Of a stretch of 64,000 nt of DNA, positions 18,342 through 26,960 are shown one piece after another. The notes under the pieces were generated by a model that ran no database searches, had not been told where the DNA came from, and saw only the letters and a list, made by a program, of their open reading frames with translations. How positions within the stretch are numbered: the first letter of the stretch is position 1; each line of letters opens with the position of its first letter. The stretch is taken from the NCBI RefSeq assembly GCF_041206865.1, contig NZ_JBGEDP010000001.1, positions 4,650,001-4,714,000 of the forward strand. Direction: 5' to 3'. The position numbers and the translations under genes were made by a program. This DNA comes from Mycobacterium sp. HUMS_12744610 (lineage in GTDB: Bacteria; Actinomycetota; Actinomycetes; Mycobacteriales; Mycobacteriaceae).

Positions 18342-20135
18342 ATGTCCAAGAAAGACGTTGCGGACTATCTGCTGGAGCGCCTGCGGGCCTGGGATGTTGA
18401 GCACGTTTTCGCATTCCCCGGCGACGGCATCAACGGGATCCTCGCCGCGTTCGGCCGCGCGGACAACGAGCCGCAGTTCATCCAGTCGCGCCACGAGGAG
18501 ATGAGCGCCTTCGAGGCGTGCGGCTACGCCAAGTTCACCGGGCGCGTCGGCGTGTGCATGGCCACGTCGGGGCCGGGCGCCATCCACCTGCTCAACGGCC
18601 TCTACGACGCCAAACTCGACCACGTCCCGGTCGTGGCCATCGTCGGCCAGACCAACCGCAGCGCCATGGGCGGGTCCTACCAGCAGGAGGTGGACCTGAT
18701 GTCGCTGTTCAAGGACGTCGCCAGCGACTACCTCCAGATGATCACCGTCCCGGAGCAGTTGCCCAACGTCCTGGACCGCGCCATCCGGGTGGCGATGGCT
18801 CAGCGCGCCCCGACGGCGCTGATCATCCCGGCCGACGTGCAGGAGCTGGAGTACTCGCCGCCCACCCACGAGTTCAAGATGGTGCCCTCGAGCCTGGGCG
18901 TCGAGTGGCCGTCGATCGACCCCAACGACGCCGCCATCGCGCGGGCGGCCGAGGTGCTCAACGCGGGCAGCAAGGTGGCGATGCTGGTGGGCAGCGGCGC
19001 GCGCGGGGCGCACGAGGAGGTCGCCCAGGTCGCCGACCTGCTCGGCGCCGGCGCGGCCAAGCCGTTGCTGGGCAAGGACGTGCTGTCCGACGAATTGCCT
19101 TGGGTAACCGGGTCGATCGGCCTGCTGGGCACCCGGCCCAGCTACGAGCTGATGCGCGACTGCGACACGCTGCTGACCATCGGCTCCAGCTTCCCCTACA
19201 CGCAGTTCCTGCCCGACTTCGACCAGTGCCGGGCGGTGCAGATCGACGTCGACGGTCGGTTCATCGGCATGCGCTACCCCAACGAGGTGAACCTGGTCTC
19301 CGACGCGAAGTCGGCACTGAAGGCGCTGATCCCGCACCTGCGGCGCAAGGAGGACCGCAAGTGGCGAGAGACCATCGAGGCCAACGTGACCCGCTGGTGG
19401 GAAACCATGGCGATGGAGGCCAAGGTCAGCGCCGACCCCATCAACCCCATGCGGTTGTTCCACGAGCTGTCCCCACAGCTACCCGAGAACGCCATCGTCA
19501 CAGCCGATTCCGGGTCGTCGGCGAACTGGTACGCGCGCAACCTGAAGTTCCGCGGCGACATGCGCGGCTCGCTGTCGGGCAACCTGGCCACGATGGGACC
19601 CGGGGTTCCCTACGGTATCGGCGCGAAGTTCGCCCACCCGCAGCGGCCGGTCATCGTGTTCGCCGGTGACGGCGCCATGCAGATGAACGGCATGGCCGAG
19701 CTCATCACGATCAAGCGGTACTGGAAGGAGTGGGCCGACCCGCGCCTGATCGTGGCGATCCTGCACAACAACGACCTCAACCAGGTCACCTGGGAGATGC
19801 GCGCCATGGCGGGAGCTCCGAAATTCACGGAGTCCCAAAGTCTTCCCGACATCGACTTCGCCGCGTTCGCGTCCAGCCTCGGCCTGGGCGCGATGACCCT
19901 GAAAGATCCCGACGAACTCGCCGACGCCTGGCGCGAGGCGCTGGCGGCCGATCGTCCGACCGTGATGGACGTCCACACCGACCCGAACATGCCACCCATC
20001 CCGCCGCACGCCACCTGGGACCAGTTCAAGGCCACCACCACCGCCTTCCTGTCCGGCGACGAGGACCGGATCGGCTTCACGATGGTGGGCCTGAAGACCA
20101 AGGCGCAGGAGTTCCTGCCGCACAAGAAGAGCTGA
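18342..20135 (+). CDS. thiamine pyrophosphate-requiring enzyme (pyruvate oxidase/acetolactate synthase type)
   Basis: This 597-residue three-domain ThDP enzyme has an N-terminal PYR domain with GDGINGILAAF, the catalytic Glu in QSRHEEMSAFEACGYAKFTG, and ATSGPGAIHLLNGLYDAKLDHVPVVAIVGQ. A central Rossmann domain (GSGARGAHEEV, about residue 215) follows. The C-terminal PP domain carries the Mg/ThDP motif GDGAMQMNGMAELITI...HNNDLNQ. A strong ribosome site (GAGGAGGAG near 18326) precedes the ATG. It resembles PoxB-type proteins more than true acetolactate synthase. It is followed after six bases by an enolase-superfamily gene, so it may act on a 2-oxo acid produced there. The exact reaction is not determinable. 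Confidence 0.88.
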   Translation: MSKKDVADYLLERLRAWDVEHVFAFPGDGINGILAAFGRADNEPQFIQSRHEEMSAFEACGYAKFTGRVGVCMATSGPGAIHLLNGLYDAKLDHVPVVAIVGQTNRSAMGGSYQQEVDLMSLFKDVASDYLQMITVPEQLPNVLDRAIRVAMAQRAPTALIIPADVQELEYSPPTHEFKMVPSSLGVEWPSIDPNDAAIARAAEVLNAGSKVAMLVGSGARGAHEEVAQVADLLGAGAAKPLLGKDVLSDELPWVTGSIGLLGTRPSYELMRDCDTLLTIGSSFPYTQFLPDFDQCRAVQIDVDGRFIGMRYPNEVNLVSDAKSALKALIPHLRRKEDRKWRETIEANVTRWWETMAMEAKVSADPINPMRLFHELSPQLPENAIVTADSGSSANWYARNLKFRGDMRGSLSGNLATMGPGVPYGIGAKFAHPQRPVIVFAGDGAMQMNGMAELITIKRYWKEWADPRLIVAILHNNDLNQVTWEMRAMAGAPKFTESQSLPDIDFAAFASSLGLGAMTLKDPDELADAWREALAADRPTVMDVHTDPNMPPIPPHATWDQFKATTTAFLSGDEDRIGFTMVGLKTKAQEFLPHKKS

Positions 20136-20141
20136 GAAAGC

Positions 20142-21266
20142 ATGGCCTCCTTAGCACTGGCCGAGAAGAGCACCGCGGTCGGCGACCTGAACGTCAGCGC
20201 CTACACGATCCCGACAGACGCCCCCGAAGCCGACGGCACGATGGCGTGGGATTCGACCACGATGATCGTGGTGCAGGTCCACTGCGACGGCGAGGTCGGC
20301 ACGGGGTGGACCTACGGCAGCCCGGTGTGCGCCGATCTCATCGAGGGCAAGCTCAGCGACGAGGTGGTCGGCCACAACGCGCTGGATGTTACCGGCGCCT
20401 CCGACACCATGATCAAGGCGGTGCGCAACATCGGCCGGCCCGGCGTTGCGGGGCAAGCTATTTCGGCGATCGACGTCGCGCTGTGGGACCTCAAGGCGCG
20501 GCTGCTGGGGCTGCCGCTGTACCGGCTGCTCGGGGCGCTGCGCGACGCGGTCCCGGTGTACGGCAGCGGCGGCTTCACCACCTACGACGAGCAGCAGCTG
20601 CGCGAACAGCTGCTGCGCTGGACTCAGCGGCTGGACATCCCACGGGTGAAGATCAAGATCGGCGAGTCGTGGGGCACCTGCCTGGATCGCGACCTGGCCC
20701 GGATGCGGCAGGCCCGCGAGATGGTCGGGGACGCGGTGGAACTCTACGTCGACGCCAACGGCGGATACACCCGCAAGCAGGCGGTCCGCCTGATGGCCGA
20801 CGCGGCCGACCTGGACGTGCACTGGTTCGAGGAGCCCGTCTCCTCCGACGATCTAGACGGGCTGCGCCTGGTCGCCGAGGCGGTCGACGCCGACGTGACC
20901 GCCGGCGAGTACGGCTACGACCTGATCTACTTCCGCCGCATGTGCCAGGCCGGCGCGGTTGACTGCCTGCAGGCCGACGCCTCGCGCTGCGGCGGGATCA
21001 CCGAGTGGCTGCGGGTCGCGGCCGTCGCCGCCTCCCACAACCTGGAGATCTCCGCCCACTGCGCACCGCATCTGCATCTGCACGCCGCGGCGGCCACGCC
21101 CAACCTGCGCCACATGGAGTACTTCCACGACCACGTCCGCATCGAGGAGATGGCGTTCGACGGAACGGTCTCGCCGCAGGGCGGGCTGATGCGGCCGGAC
21201 CCCGACGCGCCGGGCCACGGGCTCAACCTTCGCGCCGGTGACATCGAGAAGTACCGGACGAGTTGA
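20142..21266 (+). CDS. enolase-superfamily (mandelate racemase/muconate lactonizing-like) enzyme
   Basis: This 374-residue protein has the enolase-superfamily capping domain (about 1-130) and barrel. Candidate active-site residues are visible: KIKIG (general base lysine region), YVDANGGYT (first metal Asp), WFEEPVSSDD (metal Glu), DVTAGEYGYD (third ligand), DASRCGG, and SAHCAPHLHLH near the C terminus. The mix resembles acid-sugar dehydratases rather than lactonizing enzymes. With a ThDP enzyme before it and an FAD/Fe-S hydroxyacid oxidoreductase after it, a sugar-acid catabolic operon is likely. The six-base gap to the upstream gene supports one transcript. Substrate specificity cannot be read from sequence alone. 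Confidence 0.87.
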   Translation: MASLALAEKSTAVGDLNVSAYTIPTDAPEADGTMAWDSTTMIVVQVHCDGEVGTGWTYGSPVCADLIEGKLSDEVVGHNALDVTGASDTMIKAVRNIGRPGVAGQAISAIDVALWDLKARLLGLPLYRLLGALRDAVPVYGSGGFTTYDEQQLREQLLRWTQRLDIPRVKIKIGESWGTCLDRDLARMRQAREMVGDAVELYVDANGGYTRKQAVRLMADAADLDVHWFEEPVSSDDLDGLRLVAEAVDADVTAGEYGYDLIYFRRMCQAGAVDCLQADASRCGGITEWLRVAAVAASHNLEISAHCAPHLHLHAAAATPNLRHMEYFHDHVRIEEMAFDGTVSPQGGLMRPDPDAPGHGLNLRAGDIEKYRTS

Positions 21267-21300
21267 GCCGCAACGAGTTGCCGCGGGACCAGGAGGTGGC

Positions 21301-24195
21301 GTGACCGCGAAGTTGTTGGACGCACTGGCAGCCGACCTGCGCGACAACGTCGACGGGGAGATCCGCTTCGATCCCGGCTCGCGGGCAGCCTATTCCACCG
21401 ACGCCTCCAACTACCGCCAGGTGCCCATCGGGGCCGTGGTGCCCCGCACCCCGGAGGCCGCGGCCGAGGCCGTCGCCGTCTGCCGCCGCCACGACGTGCC
21501 GGTGCTGTCCCGCGGGGGTGGCACCAGCCTGGCCGGGCAGTGCTGCAACACCGCGGTGGTGCTCGACTGGAGCAAGTACTGCACCCGCGTGGTTTCCGTC
21601 GACACCGACGCCGGGATCGCCGTGGTGGAGCCCGGCATCAAGCTCGACGCGCTCAACGACCGGTTGAGGTCGTCGGGCTGGATGGTCGGTCCCCGGCCCT
21701 CCACGCACGTGAGCTGCGCGATCGGCGGCATGATCGGCAACAACTCGTGCGGTTCCACCGCGCAGGCCTACGGCAAGATGGTCGACTCGGTGCGCCGCCT
21801 TGAGGTGCTCACCTACGACGGGCTGCGGATGTGGGTCGGTGCGACCGGCGACGACGAGTTCGCGCGCATCGTCGGCGAGGGCGGCCGGCGCGCCGAGATA
21901 TACCGCGGCCTCAAGGACCTCGCGGGCGAGTACGCCGACGAGATCCGGTCCCGGTATCCGGACATCCCCAGGAGGGTTTCGGGCTACAACCTGGATTCGT
22001 TGTTGCCCGAGAACGACTTTCACGTGGCCAAGGCTCTGGTCGGCTCCGAGAGCACCCTGGTGACGGTGCTGCGCGCCGAGCTGACCCTGGTGCGGGTGCC
22101 CGCGGCCAGCGCCCTGGCCGTCCTGGGTTTCGAGGACCTGCCCGCGGCCGCCGACGCGGTGCCGGCCATCCTCGAGCATCAGCCGGCGGCGCTGGAGGGC
22201 ATGGACGACCGGCTGGTCGAACTCGAGCACTCCCGGCGGCTGGCCGAGAAGGCGCTGCGACAGCTGCCGGACGGGCGGGCCTGGCTGCTGGTGCAGTTCG
22301 ACGGCGACGACCAGGACGAGGCCGACCGCAAGGCCAAGGCGATGCTGGACGCGCTGCACGGCATGGCCGAGTGCGACACCACGGTGCTGGACGACCCGGG
22401 CAGCAAGCAGGAGGTGTGGGCCGCCCGCGAGGCCGCGCTGGGTGCCACCGCGTTCCCGCCCAACGGACGCCAAACCCTAGCGGGCTGGGAGGATTCGGCG
22501 GTGCCCCCGGACCGGCTGGGTGACTACCTGCGCGAGGTCCTCAAGATGCTTGACCGCTACGGCTATGGGGACGCCTCGCTGTACGGGCATTTCGGGCAGG
22601 GCTGCGTGCACACCCGGATCCCGTTCGTACTGTGGACCGCCCAGGGGCTGGCCGCCTACCGGGAGTTCGCCGAGGAGGCGGCGCGGCTCGTCGTGAACTA
22701 CGGAGGCTCGCTGTCCGGTGAGCACGGCGACGGGCAGTCGCGCGGGGAGTTGCTGGGAATCATGTTCGGGGACCGCATCGTCGGGGCGTTCGAGAAGGTC
22801 AAGGCGCTGTTCGACCCGCACAACCGGATGAACCCGGGCAAGGTCGTCAATGCCTACCGGCTCGACGAGAACCTGCGCATGGGGGTGGATTACCTTCCCG
22901 CAGAGCCCGAGACGATGTTCGCCTACCCCGACGACCACCACCGCTTCGCGCGCGCCGCGGCCCGCTGCATGGGCGTCGGCAAGTGCCGCGGCCACGAATC
23001 CGGGGTGATGTGCCCCAGCTACCGGGCCATCGGAGAGGAAGAGCACTCCACCCGCGGGCGGGCGCGGCTGCTGTTCGAGATGCTGCAGGGCGACGTCATC
23101 ACCGACGGCTGGCGCTCCACCGAGGTGCACGACGCGCTGGATCTGTGCCTGGCCTGCAAGGGTTGCCGCAGCGAGTGCCCGGTCAACGTCGACATGGCCA
23201 CCTACAAGGCCGAATTCCTGTTCCACCACTACCGGCACCGGTTCCGGCCGATGGCGCACTATTCGATGGGCTGGATTCCGCTGTGGGCGCGGCTGGCCGC
23301 GGTGGCACCGCGCGCGCTCAACACCGTGTCGCACGCGCCCGCGCTGTCGGGCCTGCTCAAGAAGGCCGGCGGCATCGCCCCGCAGCGCGAGGTGCCGAAC
23401 TTCGCGCCGCAGCGGTTCAGCTCGTGGTTCGCCGGGCGGCCGGTCGGCGTCAACGCCCCGACCCCCGGGCGGGTGCTGCTGTGGCCCGACACGTTCGTCA
23501 ACAACTTCGACCCCGCCGTCGGGCAGGCCGCCGTCGCGGTGCTCGAGGCGGCCGGCTTCGAGGTCCAGGTTCCGCGCCGGACCGTGTGCTGCGGGCTCAC
23601 CTGGATCTCGACCGGACAACTCGGCGTCGCCAAACGCGTTCTGCAGCGCACGCTTTCGACCCTCCGCCCGGCGCTGCGCAGCGGCACGCCGGTGGTGGTG
23701 CTCGAGCCCAGCTGCGCGGCGGTGTTCCGCTCCGATCTGCCGGAACTGCTGTACGACGACACCGACGCCCATCGGCTGGCCGATCAGACCTACACCCTGG
23801 GCGACCTGCTGGCCAACAAGGCCCCCGACTGGGAGCCGCCCCGGGTCAGCGCCGGGGCCACCGAAGCGATCGTGCAACAGCACTGCCATCAGCATGCGCT
23901 GCTGGGTTACACCCACGAGCGCGAGCTGCTCGGCGGCGCCGGGGTGCACGCCGACGTCCTCGACGCCGGATGTTGCGGCCTGGCAGGCAATTTCGGCTTC
24001 GAGAACGGCCACTACGACGTGTCGGTGGCCTGCGCCGAGGACAAGCTGCTGCCGGCCCTGCGCGACGCCGATCCCGGCACGCTGGTGATCTCCGACGGGT
24101 TCAGCTGCCGCACCCAGATCCGGGAACTGGCCTCCGGCCGGCACCCGGTGCACACCGCACAGGTGCTCGCCCGGGCCCTGCCGCCGCCCGGGTGA
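21301..24195 (+). CDS. FAD-linked oxidase fused to Fe-S/CCG domains (D-lactate/glycolate dehydrogenase type)
   Basis: This 964-residue fusion has an N-terminal FAD-binding type 4 domain (PRTPEAAAEAV, LSRGGGTSLAGQ, GGMIGNNSCGSTAQAYGKM), an FAD-oxidase C-terminal domain with SGEHGDGQSRG, and a ferredoxin-like segment. That segment has two CxxC-type clusters (CMGVGKCRG...CPSY and CLACKGCRSECP), followed by two CCG domains (TVCCGLTWISTGQ and AGCCGLAGNFGFE). This is the Dld-II/GlcD-GlcF type that passes electrons from a 2-hydroxyacid to quinone. The GTG at 21301 has AGGAGG four bases before it, so the open frame upstream to 21238 is not used. It is the last gene of the TPP/enolase operon. Confidence 0.92.
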   Translation: MTAKLLDALAADLRDNVDGEIRFDPGSRAAYSTDASNYRQVPIGAVVPRTPEAAAEAVAVCRRHDVPVLSRGGGTSLAGQCCNTAVVLDWSKYCTRVVSVDTDAGIAVVEPGIKLDALNDRLRSSGWMVGPRPSTHVSCAIGGMIGNNSCGSTAQAYGKMVDSVRRLEVLTYDGLRMWVGATGDDEFARIVGEGGRRAEIYRGLKDLAGEYADEIRSRYPDIPRRVSGYNLDSLLPENDFHVAKALVGSESTLVTVLRAELTLVRVPAASALAVLGFEDLPAAADAVPAILEHQPAALEGMDDRLVELEHSRRLAEKALRQLPDGRAWLLVQFDGDDQDEADRKAKAMLDALHGMAECDTTVLDDPGSKQEVWAAREAALGATAFPPNGRQTLAGWEDSAVPPDRLGDYLREVLKMLDRYGYGDASLYGHFGQGCVHTRIPFVLWTAQGLAAYREFAEEAARLVVNYGGSLSGEHGDGQSRGELLGIMFGDRIVGAFEKVKALFDPHNRMNPGKVVNAYRLDENLRMGVDYLPAEPETMFAYPDDHHRFARAAARCMGVGKCRGHESGVMCPSYRAIGEEEHSTRGRARLLFEMLQGDVITDGWRSTEVHDALDLCLACKGCRSECPVNVDMATYKAEFLFHHYRHRFRPMAHYSMGWIPLWARLAAVAPRALNTVSHAPALSGLLKKAGGIAPQREVPNFAPQRFSSWFAGRPVGVNAPTPGRVLLWPDTFVNNFDPAVGQAAVAVLEAAGFEVQVPRRTVCCGLTWISTGQLGVAKRVLQRTLSTLRPALRSGTPVVVLEPSCAAVFRSDLPELLYDDTDAHRLADQTYTLGDLLANKAPDWEPPRVSAGATEAIVQQHCHQHALLGYTHERELLGGAGVHADVLDAGCCGLAGNFGFENGHYDVSVACAEDKLLPALRDADPGTLVISDGFSCRTQIRELASGRHPVHTAQVLARALPPPG

Positions 24196-24202
24196 GATCG
24201 CC

Positions 24203-24465
24203 CTATCTGAGCGCTTCCCGCGCGCCCCGCAGGTCGTCGACGAACGGCGTGTAGGCCTCGTCGTGGCGGTCGCTGCGGTCGCGCAGCACCGCCGACGGGT
24301 GCACCGTCGCCACGATGGCGGGCGCCTGCCCGGGGGCCACCGCCTCCTCGACCTCGGGGGGCGGTTCCAGCACCTCGCCGCGGTGGGCGGACACCCGAAA
24401 CGCCGTCCCCAACAGCGACTGTGCGGCGGTCGCGCCGAGGCAGACGACCACCCGCGGCCGCACCG
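24203..24465 (-). pseudogene. udgX: udgX C-terminal remnant
   Basis: About 87 codons give VRPRVVVCLGATAAQSLLGTAFRVSAHRGEV, then ATVHPSAVLRDRSDRHDEAYTPFVDDLRGAREAL. This is the C-terminal half of UdgX, the uracil-DNA glycosylase that crosslinks to uracil DNA; the HPSAVLR block is characteristic. The N-terminal half, with the catalytic water-activating region and the Fe-S cysteines, is missing. The frame is joined directly to a truncated LLM oxidoreductase at about 24466, which marks a deletion junction. It should be inactive. Confidence 0.8.
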
Positions 24466-25050
24466 ATCAGCTCGCTCGAGGGCATCATCGTCTGGAACCC
24501 GTCGCCGATGCGCCCGGCGACGCGCGCCGCGCGCGGCCCGAAGGCCGAGATATACATGGCGACAGGAGCTTTGGGCAACGTGTAGATGCGGGCGTTCTCC
24601 ACCGTGAAGGACCGCCCGGTGTGGCTGACCTGCTTGCCGGTGGACAGCTCGCGCATCACCTCCACCGACTCCTCCAGCATCTCCAGCCGGGTGCCCGCGG
24701 GTGGCCAGTGCTCGCCGGTGATGTGCTCGTTGAGCGCCTCCCCGGTGCCCAGGCCCAGCACGAACCGCCCGTTGCACTGCACCGCGCTGGTCGCGGCCGC
24801 CTGCGCGATCACCGCCGGGTGGATCCGCACGATGGGGCAGGTGACCGCCGTGGTGATCGGCAGCGAACACGCCTAGCGCACCGACCACCGACCACACGAA
24901 GGGACTCTGGCCCTGCTTGTCGTTCCACGGGTGGAAGTGGTCGGAGATCCACAGGCGTTCGAAGCCGGCGGATTCGGCGCGCGCGGCTTGGTGCACCAGC
25001 TCGTCGGGAGTGAATGCCTCGCAACTCAGGAAGTGGCCCAGGGACGTCAT
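24466..25050 (-). pseudogene. truncated F420-dependent LLM oxidoreductase
   Basis: The start MTSLGHFLSCEAFTPDELVHQAARAESAGFERLWISDHFHPW is typical of F420-dependent G6PDH-like luciferase-family enzymes. The frame is lost near 24860, where VVGALG continues in another frame as TTAVTCPIVRIHPAVIAQAAATSAVQCNGRFVLGLGTGEALNEHITG. This second piece is good down to MPSSELIG, where udgX sequence takes over. About the last 120 residues are absent. A frameshift plus a deletion make it non-functional. On the minus strand this gene lay upstream of udgX, and one deletion removed the end of the first and the start of the second. Confidence 0.8.
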
Positions 25051-25095
25051 GCCCCTGGGCCTACCCCTGCCGACGGGTGCGAAACACCCTGTAGA

Positions 25096-25656
25096 TCAAC
25101 CCTTGCCGGTGATGGCGTCGCGGGCGCGGTCGAGCATCGCCGCGAACGGTCCCGCGACGAGGTTGGCGACCTGCGACTCCACTCCGGCGTGCGGCCGGGT
25201 GGGGGCGATCGCCTCGGCGAGCTTGGCGGCACGGCCCATGCTCTCGAGCTCCGCGCCGTCCAACTGCTCGCCCAGCTTGGCGAACTCGTCCTTCTCCTCG
25301 TGGGTCGCGTGCTCGACGACGGCGTCGCGCAGTTCGGTCAGCATCGTGGTGAATTCCTCGCTGTCGACGTCGAGCTTCTCCAGCTTCTGCAGCACCGTCT
25401 TGGCCTCGTGCTCTTCCTTGAGGCGCTTGTCGACGACCTCGGCGCCTTCGGCGAGCTTGCGCTTGGCCCGCGGGTGCACGATCTCCTCCTCGGCGGTCTC
25501 GTGCACGGCGAGCAGCCGCCGCAGATCGACGAAGGCCTTCTCCCGGGCCTCGCCGGAGGCCGCCAAGGTGTTGGCGAACAGCGACTTGATCTGCTCGTGC
25601 TGGCTAACGAGAAAGTCGATCACATCGGTGGGCGACGTGATGGTGGATCGAGCCAT
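25096..25656 (-). CDS. hemerythrin HHE domain protein
   Basis: This 186-residue protein has two hemerythrin-like HHE helical hairpins: FLVSQHEQIKSLF, LLAVHETAEEEIVHPRAKR, KEEHEAKTVLQKL, and VVEHATHEEKDEFAKL. The histidines and glutamates expected for a di-iron site are present (H-x-x-x-E and H-x-x-x-D patterns). Mycobacterial HHE proteins are linked to redox and NO or oxidative stress sensing. The ATG at 25656 has GGGAGG about five bases upstream, which rules out the longer frame to 25887. It is transcribed alone, divergent from the sensor-domain protein downstream on the plus strand. Confidence 0.92.
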   Translation of the reverse strand: MARSTITSPTDVIDFLVSQHEQIKSLFANTLAASGEAREKAFVDLRRLLAVHETAEEEIVHPRAKRKLAEGAEVVDKRLKEEHEAKTVLQKLEKLDVDSEEFTTMLTELRDAVVEHATHEEKDEFAKLGEQLDGAELESMGRAAKLAEAIAPTRPHAGVESQVANLVAGPFAAMLDRARDAITGKG

Positions 25657-25891
25657 GGTGTCCTCCCCTGCATGGTCGTGGCTCGCGCGCCGGGCTGTTG
25701 GCGCGCTCCCGTTCTGGCTACCCGTCGCCCCCGATGCCAAACCTTCCCGGCGCCGGTCGCACCACGATTCGCGGACGTCCCGCGGCCGGTGCCCAGCAAC
25801 TTTCCGGGAGGATCGCGGACGGATCCTTGGCGCACCACGGCCCTCCGTCGGATACATTCGCGGCAGGACCCACACCGAGGAGGGCACCGCA

Positions 25892-26938
25892 GTGAGCGCT
25901 CCCCACGATTCCTCTGGCTCCTACGGCCAGGCTCCCTACGGCCAGGCTCCCTACGGCCAAGGCCCGTTCAGCTACGACCCGCTCGGCCGGGTTCCGTACG
26001 CCGGCCCACCCGCGGGCCCGCCGGCGGGCCCGCCGGTGCTCCCGCCCCCGCCGGTGACCCCCTACCCGGCGCCCGTCAATGCGGTCGCCACGCTGTCGCT
26101 GATCTTCGCGTTCCTGTGCGCCCCCGTCGGCGCGCTACTGGGACACGTGGCGCTCGCACAGATCCGGCGCAGCGGCGAGCGTGGCCACGGCCGCGCGGTG
26201 GCCGGCGTGGCGCTGTCGTACGCCTTCGTCACGCTGGCGGTGTTCGCGCTGATCGCCTGGGCCACGCTGGCCGTTTCCACCTCGCACCACACCGCGGCGC
26301 CCGGCGCGCCCGCCACCACCGCCGCGCCGGTGCCCACGGTGGCGCCGAACGCCGTGGGCGCGCTTTTGCCCGGCCTGAGCGACCTGCAGAACATCACCGG
26401 CGACCAGAACCTCGTGGCCGGCCAGACGTGGGACCATCCGGCCCGCTCCGACCGGGAGGGCACCATCGACCGCCCGCAGTGCTGGGGAAGCGTCGCGCCG
26501 GGGACCCCGGACGCCTACACCGCCGGCTCCATCTTCGGCTACCGCGCGGCGGAGTTCTCCGACACGCGCAGCTTCCTCAAGTCGACGCAGGCGATCCTGG
26601 CGGTCGCGGCCTTCCGCGACCCGCCCGCGGCCCAGTCGCAGCTGGCGAACCTGCTGTCCGGGTGGCGCGAGTGCGGCGGCTCCACCGTCGCGGTGACCCT
26701 TCCCGGCGGGCAGGCGATCCCGTTTTCGCTGGGCGAGCCCGCCGACGCCGGGGACGGCATCACGACGCTGGACCTGGTGCCGCGCGGGCTGCAGGTGCGC
26801 TCCGTGCGGGCGATCGCGGCCCGGTCCAACGTCGTGGTCGACCTCTACGTGTCCTGCAGCGGCACGACCGACGGCCACATCCCGCGCCAGTCCGCGGTGA
26901 GCATCGCCAACTTCATCCTCGACAAGATCCCCCGGTAG
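25892..26938 (+). CDS. DUF4190 membrane protein with PknH-like extracytoplasmic sensor domain
   Basis: This 348-residue protein has an N-terminal Pro/Gly/Tyr-rich tail with three SYGQAPYGQ-type repeats, then two transmembrane helices (about residues 66-90 and 110-130) flanking the cytoplasmic LGHVALAQIRRSGERGHGRAVAG loop of DUF4190. A Thr/Ala/Pro linker follows, then an extracellular domain of about 190 residues like the sensor domain of PknH, with cysteines in DRPQCWGSV, WRECGGS and YVSCSGT. The start is a GTG after GAGGAGGG (25878). It should display a sensor domain outside the membrane without a kinase; the ligand is unknown. Confidence 0.85.
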   Translation: MSAPHDSSGSYGQAPYGQAPYGQGPFSYDPLGRVPYAGPPAGPPAGPPVLPPPPVTPYPAPVNAVATLSLIFAFLCAPVGALLGHVALAQIRRSGERGHGRAVAGVALSYAFVTLAVFALIAWATLAVSTSHHTAAPGAPATTAAPVPTVAPNAVGALLPGLSDLQNITGDQNLVAGQTWDHPARSDREGTIDRPQCWGSVAPGTPDAYTAGSIFGYRAAEFSDTRSFLKSTQAILAVAAFRDPPAAQSQLANLLSGWRECGGSTVAVTLPGGQAIPFSLGEPADAGDGITTLDLVPRGLQVRSVRAIAARSNVVVDLYVSCSGTTDGHIPRQSAVSIANFILDKIPR

Positions 26939-26948
26939 CGCTGGCCAG

Positions 26949-26954
26949 TAGGGT
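26949..26954 (+). promoter_or_regulatory. leaderless -10 element of the aldo/keto reductase gene
   Basis: TAGGGT is followed by six bases and then the ATG at 26961, the spacing expected when transcription starts at the first base of the start codon. No ribosome site is present, in agreement with leaderless translation. Confidence 0.6.
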
Positions 26955-26960
26955 GGGCGC

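Noticed and set aside
22477..25050. Minus-strand 857-codon open frame
   Set aside because: Only its first ~60 residues are real (LLM oxidoreductase start). The rest is a shadow of the FAD/Fe-S gene and Arg/Gly-rich nonsense.
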